Shown here one piece after another: positions 8,822 through 16,117 of a stretch of DNA of 64,000 nucleotides. The notes below the pieces were generated by a model, which saw only the letters and a list, made by a program, of their open reading frames with translations, was not told where the DNA came from and searched no databases. How positions within the stretch are numbered: the stretch's first letter is position 1; every line of letters starts with the position of its first letter. The stretch spans positions 107,323-171,322 of the forward strand of contig CACNTN010000001.1 in assembly GCA_902623395.1 (NCBI GenBank), in the 5' to 3' direction. The position numbers and the translations under genes are program-made. The stretch is from an uncultured Pelagibacteraceae bacterium. Its GTDB lineage: Bacteria; Pseudomonadota; Alphaproteobacteria; Pelagibacterales; Pelagibacteraceae.

Positions 8822-10028
8822 ACTTCTGATAGACCAACATGATAAAAATTTTATGTATGGCGGTAAGTTTGGTGGTAATTTTATACCTGAAACACTAAAA
8901 AAACCAATAGACGATTTAACAATACTATTTTCAAAATTGAGAAATAACAAAAAATTTCTTAAAGAGAGAGATAATTATTTTAAAAATTTTATAGGCTCGC
9001 CAACGCCTTTTATAAAATTAGAAAATTTAACTGATCACCTTGGGGGAGCACAAATTTATGCCAAAGTGGTATCAGAAGCTAACGGTGGAGCTCATAAAAT
9101 TTATAATGCTACCGTTCATTGTTTGATAGCTAAAAGAGCAAGAAAAAAATATATAGTTGGTGATACTGGAGCAGGTTATGCTGGCAAAATGCTTTCAATG
9201 GCAGCTAAGAAATTTGGTTTAAAATGTAAAATTTTTATGGGTGCCAAAGATATCAAAAGACAAAGGCCTAACGTTGAAGCAATGAAAAAAAATGGAGCAG
9301 AAATAGTCCCTGTAACTACAGGCAGCCAAACACTTGTGGACGCTGTTAGTGAATGTATGAGATACTGGGTCTCAAATTGTGACACAACACATATGTGCGT
9401 TGGCTCGACAGTTGGTCCCAATATTTTTATAAAGATTTGTGCTTGGAGTACGGCTCAAATATCAAGAGAATTAATTAAACAAGTGCTAGAAGAATTTGGT
9501 AAGATACCTGATAATTTAAAATTAATTAATTGTGTTGGAGGTGGAAGTTCTGCAGCAGGATTCTGGAACGAATTCATGGACACCCATGCTCAATTCATTG
9601 GAGTAGAAGCAGGAGGTCCAAAAAAAAGTAAACTACATGCTGCACCTTTAACTAATGGATCTAAAATTGGAATCCTTCATGGAGCCGCACAATATGTTAT
9701 ACAAAACAAAGAAGGACAAATAGGATCAACGGAGTCAATTTCTGCAGGTCTTGATTACCCAGGAATTTCTCCTTTACATTGCTTTCTTAAAGATACAAAA
9801 AGAGCAAGGTACACGTCCGCAAGTGATGAGGAAGCACTTAAAGCTTATCAGTTGGTCTCTAAACTTGAAAATATTTCTCCTTCACTTGAACCTTCTCATG
9901 CCTTTGCAGAAGCAATTAAACTAGCTCCTAAATTAAAATCATCTGAGATTATAATTGTAAACTCTTGCGGAGATAGTGTTAAAGATAAAGATATTATAAA
10001 GCTCAAACTAGGATCGTATATAAGATGA
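8796..10028 (+). CDS. trpB: Tryptophan synthase beta chain, divergent active site
   Basis: This 410-aa fold-type II PLP enzyme aligns along its length with TrpB, which condenses indole and serine. The N-terminal GKFGGNFIPETL segment, PLP lysine K101 in GGAHKIYN, SISAGLDYPG and SLEPSHA are visible. Several normally invariant positions differ. The catalytic Glu of AETGAGQHG (Glu109 in Salmonella) is Asp123 in GDTGAGYAG; GPHPYP reads GPNIFI; GGGSNA reads GGGSSA; NLSGRGDKD reads NSCGDSVKD. The frame is intact and the gene lies in a trpFBA order, overlapping trpF by 26 bases and trpA by 4. It may be a TrpB with altered kinetics or a repurposed paralogue. Confidence 0.8.
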   Translation: MKLKIKKNKLLIDQHDKNFMYGGKFGGNFIPETLKKPIDDLTILFSKLRNNKKFLKERDNYFKNFIGSPTPFIKLENLTDHLGGAQIYAKVVSEANGGAHKIYNATVHCLIAKRARKKYIVGDTGAGYAGKMLSMAAKKFGLKCKIFMGAKDIKRQRPNVEAMKKNGAEIVPVTTGSQTLVDAVSECMRYWVSNCDTTHMCVGSTVGPNIFIKICAWSTAQISRELIKQVLEEFGKIPDNLKLINCVGGGSSAAGFWNEFMDTHAQFIGVEAGGPKKSKLHAAPLTNGSKIGILHGAAQYVIQNKEGQIGSTESISAGLDYPGISPLHCFLKDTKRARYTSASDEEALKAYQLVSKLENISPSLEPSHAFAEAIKLAPKLKSSEIIIVNSCGDSVKDKDIIKLKLGSYIR

Positions 10029-10825
10029 AATCTAAAATTGCTTTAGCTTTTGAAAATTGTAAAAAAGAAAAAAGACCAGCATTGATTACATATACAGTTG
10101 CTGGAGATAATACTAAGAATAATTCTCTCAAAATTCTCAATAAAATATCAAAACATGCTGATATTTTAGAGCTTGGATTTGCACATAACACACCAATAGC
10201 AGATGGTGGGCAAATACAAGGTAGCTCGCACCGTGCCCTAAAAAATGGAATTAAATTGAAAGATGTTTTTCAAATTGTGAAAAAATTTAAAAAAGATAAA
10301 CCTAATAAACCAATTATACTAATGGGCTATTTCAATTTGATTTATCAAAAAGGTGAAGACAATTTTTTAAAGAACTGTAAGTCTTCAGGAGTAGACGGTT
10401 TAATTATAGTTGATCTACCTTATCCTGAAAATAAAAATTTTGCCAATAAGTGTAAAAAAAAATCAATAAATTTTATACAACTTTTATCCCCTACAACATC
10501 AAAAAATAGGATGAAAAAAATTATTAAGGACTCACACGATATGATTTATTATATTTCAATGCTATCAACTACAGGCGGAAAATTAAAAGTATCCCCTAAA
10601 AAAATTCTTCAAAACTATAATAATATAAAACGCATCAATCCTAAAAAAAACCTTGTAATTGGATTCGGAATTACTGATAAAACCATTTCATCGCTTAAAT
10701 CGGCTAATGGATTGGTTGTAGGTAGTATGTTGTGCAAAACTATAGCAAATACACTCAAAATGAGACAAAATCCTGTCACAAAGTTAGATAAAGTTGTGTA
10801 CAATCTTAAAAAAAAAATAATATGA
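10025..10825 (+). CDS. trpA: Tryptophan synthase alpha chain, divergent loops
   Basis: TrpA cleaves indole-3-glycerol phosphate and channels indole to TrpB. The 266-aa TIM barrel keeps catalytic Glu49 (LELG) and Asp60 (IADGG), the MGYFNLIY strand, VDLPYPEN and IGFGIT. Loop 2, usually PFSDP at 53-57, reads AHNTP, and loop 6, usually SRxGVTG, reads SMLSTTGG. These loops normally close over substrate and signal to the beta subunit, so their joint change with TrpB is notable. It overlaps trpB and accD by four bases each. The alpha-subunit call is good; full catalytic competence is less certain. Confidence 0.82.
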   Translation: MKSKIALAFENCKKEKRPALITYTVAGDNTKNNSLKILNKISKHADILELGFAHNTPIADGGQIQGSSHRALKNGIKLKDVFQIVKKFKKDKPNKPIILMGYFNLIYQKGEDNFLKNCKSSGVDGLIIVDLPYPENKNFANKCKKKSINFIQLLSPTTSKNRMKKIIKDSHDMIYYISMLSTTGGKLKVSPKKILQNYNNIKRINPKKNLVIGFGITDKTISSLKSANGLVVGSMLCKTIANTLKMRQNPVTKLDKVVYNLKKKII

Positions 10826-11736
10826 ATTGGATTTCTAAATTTATAAAGCCAAAGATAAAATCTCTTTTTGAGAAAAAATCTTCAAAAACTGATGAAAATC
10901 TTTGGACAACATGCGGATGTAAAAATCTTATTTATAAAGAAGATTTAAATTCAAATCAAAAAGTTTGTCCAAAGTGCGGGGCACATCATAAATTGACCTG
11001 TCGAGAAAGATTTGAAACTTTTTTTGATAATAAGGAGTTTGAATTAATTGAAACTCCTTTGCCTAAAGATGATCCATTAAATTTTGAAGATAAAAAAAAA
11101 TACACCGATCGATTAAGCGCAGCTCGTAAACTCACTGGTCAAGATGATGCGATTTTAATTGCTAAAGGTAAAGTACAAAACATTAGTATGATTGTTGGAG
11201 CACAAGACTTCAGATTTATAGGTGGATCTTTTGGTGCGGCTTCTGGAGAAGCTTTTATTTCAGGCGCTCAAAATGCAATTGAAAAAAAAATACCTTATAT
11301 TTTCTTTAGTTGTTCGGGCGGCCAAAGAATGATGGAATCCTCTATAGCATTGATGCAAATGTCTAGAACTGCTTTGGCTGTAAATGAATTAAAGAAAAAT
11401 AATATTCCTTTCATAGTTGTTTTGACTGATCCAACAACTGGCGGAGTGACAGCTTCTTGGGCGATGTTAGGCGATATTCTAATAGCAGAACCAAAAGCTA
11501 CAATCGGATTTGCAGGTCGAAGAGTAATTCAAGACACTGTTCGTGAAACTTTACCTAACCAATTTCAAACTGCAGAATATGTGAAAGATCACGGCGGTAT
11601 CGATTTGGTGGTAGAAAGACAATACCTAAGTTCAACTATAGGAACTTTGTTAAATGTTCTGTTGAAAAAAGCAGAAGCTCAAGCTAAACAAGACTCGAAT
11701 GTCACAGTCGATAAGTCTTTACAAGCAGCTAGCTAA
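10822..11736 (+). CDS. accD: Acetyl-CoA carboxylase carboxyltransferase subunit beta
   Basis: AccD with AccA transfers CO2 from biotin to acetyl-CoA, giving malonyl-CoA for fatty acid synthesis. The 304-aa protein has an N-terminal zinc ribbon and a crotonase-fold carboxyltransferase domain with SCSGGQRMMES, DPTTGGVTASWAMLGD and GFAGRRVIQDT, all close to consensus. The first half of the zinc ribbon reads TTCGCKN, so the first two cysteines are spaced CxC rather than the usual CxxC; the second pair is VCPKC. It overlaps trpA by 4 bases and folC by 38. The trpA-accD-folC order is widespread in proteobacteria. Confidence 0.94.
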   Translation: MNWISKFIKPKIKSLFEKKSSKTDENLWTTCGCKNLIYKEDLNSNQKVCPKCGAHHKLTCRERFETFFDNKEFELIETPLPKDDPLNFEDKKKYTDRLSAARKLTGQDDAILIAKGKVQNISMIVGAQDFRFIGGSFGAASGEAFISGAQNAIEKKIPYIFFSCSGGQRMMESSIALMQMSRTALAVNELKKNNIPFIVVLTDPTTGGVTASWAMLGDILIAEPKATIGFAGRRVIQDTVRETLPNQFQTAEYVKDHGGIDLVVERQYLSSTIGTLLNVLLKKAEAQAKQDSNVTVDKSLQAAS

Positions 11737-12961
11737 TCATAAGCTTTTCAACAAAACTATAAATTTTAATTTAAAGAGAATTAAATTAGTTCTAAAAAAG
11801 TTAGGTCATCCAGAAATTAAACTTAATAATGTAATTAATTTTCTTGGCTCAAGTGGAAAATTTACAACCTTACACTCCGTAAAATGTTTTATTGAAGCTA
11901 ATAGACAAACAACAACCGCTTATATCTCTCCGTCTCTCAAAGATATTAAAGAACGATTTTGGATGGGTGATAGATATTTGACTCATCAAGAAATTAAACA
12001 ATCAATTACAATAATTGCAAAATTAAAAGTGCCTCTTACTATTTTTGAAGTTCTTACAGTAGTTTATATCATTAATGCAGCAAAAAAAAACACTGACTAT
12101 CACTTAGTCGAAGCAGGCGCATTATTTGCCAAAGACTCAACCAATGTATTTGATTTTCCGCTAGCTCAAGTAATCGTGAATATTAACAAACAACATTTAA
12201 ATTTTCTTAAAAAAAAAACATTGGATGAGGTTGTTTATCAGAAAGTAGGTTTTTTATGTAATTTTACCGAAATTTATATTGGCAAACAAAGACCCGATGT
12301 ATTAAGCAAAATTAAAAGAAATCTTGGAAAAAATAAAAGTAAAATAAATTATCCAAATTCATGGAAATTAGTAAAAAAGAATAAAAATTTTTTTTATAAA
12401 GACAAGAAAAATAAAATTAAGCTTAATACCAAAAATATTCATTCAAAGGGATTATTAGAAAATCTTTGTCATGCAATAAAAATAGCACTTGATTTAAAAA
12501 TTGACAGAAAAGTCATTGAAAGAACTATTCCAAGTATTTCTTTTGAAGGAAGATTTCAGTATTTAAAAAAAGGTAAGATAAAAGATAAACTCTTTAGCAA
12601 TGAACAAATTATGTTAGATGGAGCTCATGCAGAAGCTGATGCCAAAAATCTAGCTAATTATTTAAGAAATTTAAAAGTGCCTAAATATGCTGTTTGGGCC
12701 ATGATGAAAAATAAAGAACCTGATTTATTCATAAAACAATTTAAGGGAATTTTTAAAAAGATAATAACTATGCCGATTGAAAATGAGAAGAATTGTTTAT
12801 CTGCAGAAAATTTAAAATCTATAGGTAAAAAAAATCAATTTAATGTAGATAAAGCTAATAACTTTAATGAAGCAATTAAGAAAATTAGCTCCTCTAAGAA
12901 GAAATTAATAAACTGTATAGGCTCTCTTTATAATATTGGAAATATACTAATTAAAAATTAG
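11699..12961 (+). CDS. folC: FolC-like folylpolyglutamate/dihydrofolate synthase, motifs degenerate
   Basis: The 420-aa protein follows the Mur-ligase-like layout of FolC and sits in the classical accD-folC position. FolC adds glutamate to dihydropteroate and folates. Overall alignment is visible, but almost every signature is altered: GTNGKGS reads GSSGKFT, TSPHL reads ISPSL, GLGGRLDATN reads GALFAKDSTN, the DH before FLG reads QH, EKAG reads QKVG, and DGAHN reads DGAHA. The P-loop lysine is kept. The frame is open throughout, so it is not an ordinary pseudogene. It may be a divergent synthase or have a changed role. The ATG at 11699 lies inside accD. Confidence 0.7.
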   Translation: MSQSISLYKQLANHKLFNKTINFNLKRIKLVLKKLGHPEIKLNNVINFLGSSGKFTTLHSVKCFIEANRQTTTAYISPSLKDIKERFWMGDRYLTHQEIKQSITIIAKLKVPLTIFEVLTVVYIINAAKKNTDYHLVEAGALFAKDSTNVFDFPLAQVIVNINKQHLNFLKKKTLDEVVYQKVGFLCNFTEIYIGKQRPDVLSKIKRNLGKNKSKINYPNSWKLVKKNKNFFYKDKKNKIKLNTKNIHSKGLLENLCHAIKIALDLKIDRKVIERTIPSISFEGRFQYLKKGKIKDKLFSNEQIMLDGAHAEADAKNLANYLRNLKVPKYAVWAMMKNKEPDLFIKQFKGIFKKIITMPIENEKNCLSAENLKSIGKKNQFNVDKANNFNEAIKKISSSKKKLINCIGSLYNIGNILIKN

Positions 12962-13275
12962 ATATGTGGCTGGATAAACTCTAGCATATCTTTTTCATTA
13001 GTAGCTCCAACTTTAGTGCCCACAAGTTTTCCGCCCTTAAATAAAAGTATAGTAGGTACACCTCTTACTGAATACTTTGTAGGTTCGTTGGGCTGACTTT
13101 CGATATCATGATAGTAACAGTCAATTTTGTCAGCCATATCATTAGAAATCTTTTCTATGATTGGTTTTAATTGCTGGCATGGTCCGCACCAGCTTGCCGA
13201 AAATTGAATTAGATTTAATTTGCTTCCATTAATTTGATCTTGAAATTTTTCATCTGTAGAATTTTTAAATGCCAT
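12958..13275 (-). CDS. trxA: Thioredoxin
   Basis: A 105-aa thioredoxin with the redox motif W29-C30-G-P-C33 in SASWCGPCQQLKP and the cis-proline segment RGVPTILLF. It is a cytoplasmic disulfide reductant for ribonucleotide reductase, Msr enzymes and others. No signal peptide is seen. It lies 34 bases downstream of the exonuclease I gene on the same strand and may share its transcript; its 3' end overlaps the convergent folC stop by four bases. A thioredoxin near accD-folC occurs in other alphaproteobacteria, so trxA probably belongs to the ancestral order rather than to the upstream nuclease genes. Confidence 0.93.
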   Translation of the reverse strand: MAFKNSTDEKFQDQINGSKLNLIQFSASWCGPCQQLKPIIEKISNDMADKIDCYYHDIESQPNEPTKYSVRGVPTILLFKGGKLVGTKVGATNEKDMLEFIQPHI

Positions 13276-13309
13276 AATACTTAAATAAATAATTTAAATT
13301 TTTTGTCAA

Positions 13310-14731
13310 CTATGCAGATAAGTAATGTTTTTCTAAATCTTCAACGTATGCGTTAATTTCGTCTAAAATTTTTAATTTTTCATTATCCTCTTGTTTTTCA
13401 AATTTTGCTCTTAAAGTGTCAATTTCTGAATAAGTTCTTGGTATAGTGTTCCATTTTTCATTGTTCGTACTCAAAAGTTTCTTGGCTGTATCTTTATGTA
13501 TTAAATTATAATCCTCTTTACTTAAAACTTCAGGTTTTTCCATATAAAGAAGTTTTTTTCCAAAATATTGTAGACGCTCATCTTTAAATTTAGAAATTAC
13601 ACTTAATTTTTTATCCCACTCAGCAGAATGGAATTCAGGCATTACTTTATTGTCCTCTACTGTTGTAAATTTAGCGTAGATACTTTCCTCGTTATATAAA
13701 TCTTCTTGCGATTTACTTTGTTCTTTTTCCTCTATCTCTGAACGCTTTATAGATTGAATTTTTTCTGCAAATTCTTTATTTTTTCTAACAAGTTCTGCCC
13801 TAGCTTTTAATTTTGATATCCCTATAACTTTATACTCCTCAAATTTATCTCCATAAGATGGATTCATTATAACTGGATGTTTATTATGTCTTACGGTTCT
13901 CATGAACTTTGGTTGCTTTTTCATTGCAGCCTCTAGTTCCTTTAATGGCATGTTTAAGTAAGGTGTTGGATCATGTCTCAAATCAAAACATAACGGCCAT
14001 TGATATTGAGGGTGCTGACACACAAATGTTTGCACATAAGGTCTACTACGTCCGTAAAAGTATTCATTAGTGCAAAAGAAAAGTTCTTTTTTGATAATTT
14101 CTAATGATTGAGTTTTATCCATAGTTAACATGCTTGCTTTCCAAACATTAGGTGCTTTTTTACAAATAATTTTAGCTATTCCTACTGTTGCCATAACATC
14201 ACCAATTGCACTATGAGCGTTACCATGTTCAATGCCGTTAAGAGGCGCCATTTGATCTAATTTATAAACATCATTACCTTTTTCGTTAACAGAGTTTTTT
14301 AATGTGTTTGGGTAATACAAATTAGCTGCTCTAGCTAAACTCAGAACATCTCCTCTTGTGTTTCCATTTGTACTAGTGATGTAGGGATATTCTAAAGTTT
14401 GAAATAGAGTACACCTTAAAAACTCTTCGTCGAATTCTATCGAGTTGAATCCTATGTAAGTAGCTTTCCCCCATCTTTTTAAAGTTTCAACAAATTGTCT
14501 GATCATCTCATAATGAGATAAATTTGAATTCTTTAACATCTGGGGTGACGATTTATTTACAATCAGTGCCATAGCTTCAGGAATAATTCCTGGACTTAAC
14601 CTGCATCTAGCATCAAATCTATCTAGTTCATCAAGATTATCATTCGTTAAGACAGCACCAATTTGAATTATCTGACCCCAGTATTTATTAGATGAACTGG
14701 TCTCAAAATCGTAAAATACAAAGTTTGCCAC
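13310..14731 (-). CDS. sbcB: Exodeoxyribonuclease I
   Basis: A 473-aa DEDD-family exonuclease that degrades single-stranded DNA 3' to 5'. The ExoI motif FYDFETSS (Asp and Glu) is at residues 6-13, YIGFNSIEFDEEFLR carries ExoII, and HSAIGDVMAT carries the ExoIII His-x5-Asp. After the nuclease domain come SH3-like and helical regions, matching the family length of about 475 aa. It shares one base with rmuC upstream and lies 34 bases before trxA. ExoI acts in mismatch repair and in removing 3' overhangs before recombination. Its place downstream of rmuC and the HTH protein suggests a DNA-processing operon. Confidence 0.9.
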   Translation of the reverse strand: MANFVFYDFETSSSNKYWGQIIQIGAVLTNDNLDELDRFDARCRLSPGIIPEAMALIVNKSSPQMLKNSNLSHYEMIRQFVETLKRWGKATYIGFNSIEFDEEFLRCTLFQTLEYPYITSTNGNTRGDVLSLARAANLYYPNTLKNSVNEKGNDVYKLDQMAPLNGIEHGNAHSAIGDVMATVGIAKIICKKAPNVWKASMLTMDKTQSLEIIKKELFFCTNEYFYGRSRPYVQTFVCQHPQYQWPLCFDLRHDPTPYLNMPLKELEAAMKKQPKFMRTVRHNKHPVIMNPSYGDKFEEYKVIGISKLKARAELVRKNKEFAEKIQSIKRSEIEEKEQSKSQEDLYNEESIYAKFTTVEDNKVMPEFHSAEWDKKLSVISKFKDERLQYFGKKLLYMEKPEVLSKEDYNLIHKDTAKKLLSTNNEKWNTIPRTYSEIDTLRAKFEKQEDNEKLKILDEINAYVEDLEKHYLSA

Positions 14732-15804
14732 TACTTTAATACTTTCAAGTTCTTTGGATTTGTTTCTGGATTAATCTCAATAGTTTCAGGTTCCTCAATG
14801 TTTGCTAAAACGTTTGTAATAGACCTTCCAGATTTACCTGCTTCATCTATTTTTTTCATAGTAAGATTGGCATTTCTGTAAATTTCTTCGATAAGTTTCA
14901 TGTGATTTACAAAATTAAATTTTAAGTTTTGTAGATCGTCATATATTTTTTTACTCTTTTGCGAAATCTGAACAGACTCATACCCCCAATGAAGAGTTTG
15001 TAGAAAAACAGACAGAGTTGTTGGGCCCAAAATATTAATATTATATTCACGATATAGCGTATGAATTAATGGTTCTTTAGTTTTCGGATCTCTATAATTA
15101 CACGCTTCAAAAAACAAACTTTCAGTCGGCAAGTATACAACTCCAAAAGGAGCTGTCTTTGGTGGGTCAATATAAAGCTCATTAATATTTGAGGCTTTAG
15201 TATCAATTGCAGAGGCAAGTTTCCTTCTTGCGTCTGCAGATAATTTTTTATCTTTAAGTTCATCTGCGTCTTTTATTTTTTCTAAGTGTGAAACTGGGAA
15301 AAATGAATCAACAGCTACCAAAACATCTTTTGGTAGTCTAATAGCAAACTCTACTGTGCCAGTAGTATTTGGTTTTATTCTTGCATTTGGAATATATTGA
15401 CTTGGTGACAAAAGGTCTTTTAATAATGATGCTAACGAAAACTCCGCAGCCGTTCCGAATTTCTTTACATTTGAAAATATTTTAGTTAAGTTTTCTTGAG
15501 ATTGTTCCATTTTTTGAACTTTTTCATTAAAATTTTTTACGTTTTCCTCGTATCTTGTAAAAGAGTCAGTAATATCCTTAGTAATTTTATTAGAAAAACT
15601 ATTATATGATGTTGCTACACTTTCAAATTTACTTGTCATTTCTTTCTTAAATTCTGAAAATTTTTCTTCCTCGTTTTTTTTCCGCTGTTCATCTAGAAGT
15701 TTTTCTTTTTTGAAACTTAAATAATATTTAAAACCAATAACACAAATTATAACTAACAATATTAATACAAGTGTATTTACTATTAAAAAAAGATTAGTAG
15801 TCAT
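14731..15804 (-). CDS. rmuC: RmuC family DNA recombination protein, catalytic Lys replaced
   Basis: The 357-aa protein has one N-terminal membrane segment (residues 5-25), a coiled coil (about 32-110) and the RmuC core. RmuC limits inversions at short inverted repeats and carries a PD-(D/E)XK-like nuclease fold. The family motif usually written (I/V)D(A/S)KFP reads V-D166-S-F168-F-P here, so Phe replaces the lysine expected in the active site. GVVYLPTESLFFEA and LGPTTLSVFLQTLHWGY are clear family signatures. It overlaps the 107-aa gene by 11 bases and sbcB by one. The fold call is strong; nuclease activity is doubtful. Confidence 0.87.
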   Translation of the reverse strand: MTTNLFLIVNTLVLILLVIICVIGFKYYLSFKKEKLLDEQRKKNEEEKFSEFKKEMTSKFESVATSYNSFSNKITKDITDSFTRYEENVKNFNEKVQKMEQSQENLTKIFSNVKKFGTAAEFSLASLLKDLLSPSQYIPNARIKPNTTGTVEFAIRLPKDVLVAVDSFFPVSHLEKIKDADELKDKKLSADARRKLASAIDTKASNINELYIDPPKTAPFGVVYLPTESLFFEACNYRDPKTKEPLIHTLYREYNINILGPTTLSVFLQTLHWGYESVQISQKSKKIYDDLQNLKFNFVNHMKLIEEIYRNANLTMKKIDEAGKSGRSITNVLANIEEPETIEINPETNPKNLKVLK

Positions 15805-16117
15805 TTTTTCTAATTTCCTCCTCTCTTATAATAAAAATTCTCAAGTCTTTTCCTTGAATAACAATATGTTTTGCACCTTTTCTTTTCCATTTCGGACCTA
15901 TAAAAATTTTCATTTTTTTCTTTTCATCAATAATCATTTCATATTTATTCTTATATTTTTCTGCAGGTTTAATGCCATTAATTTTTCTCTCAATTTTCCT
16001 CCAATTCGCTGCTGTTCTAGAGCTAATATTAAATTTTGGTAATTCACATGGTGCATAAAACTTATCATCCTCAATTTGATCAACATTTATATAAGGTTTT
16101 TTTTTAATATCAGTCAT
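15794..16117 (-). CDS. Small basic protein, possible winged-HTH/AlpA-like domain
   Basis: I do not recognise this 107-aa protein. It is basic, has no membrane segment, and contains ISSRTAANWRKIERKI (about residues 31-46), which resembles the recognition helix of AlpA/excisionase-like small DNA-binding proteins (the pattern S-R-T-A-x-x-W-R). The C-terminal half is rich in beta-strand formers (KMKIFIGPKWKRK, KHIVIQGKDLRIFII). It overlaps the upstream 656-aa gene by 8 bases and rmuC by 11, so it is probably translated together with them. A DNA-binding accessory role is a guess from the motif and company. Confidence 0.6.
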   Translation of the reverse strand: MTDIKKKPYINVDQIEDDKFYAPCELPKFNISSRTAANWRKIERKINGIKPAEKYKNKYEMIIDEKKKMKIFIGPKWKRKGAKHIVIQGKDLRIFIIREEEIRKNDY

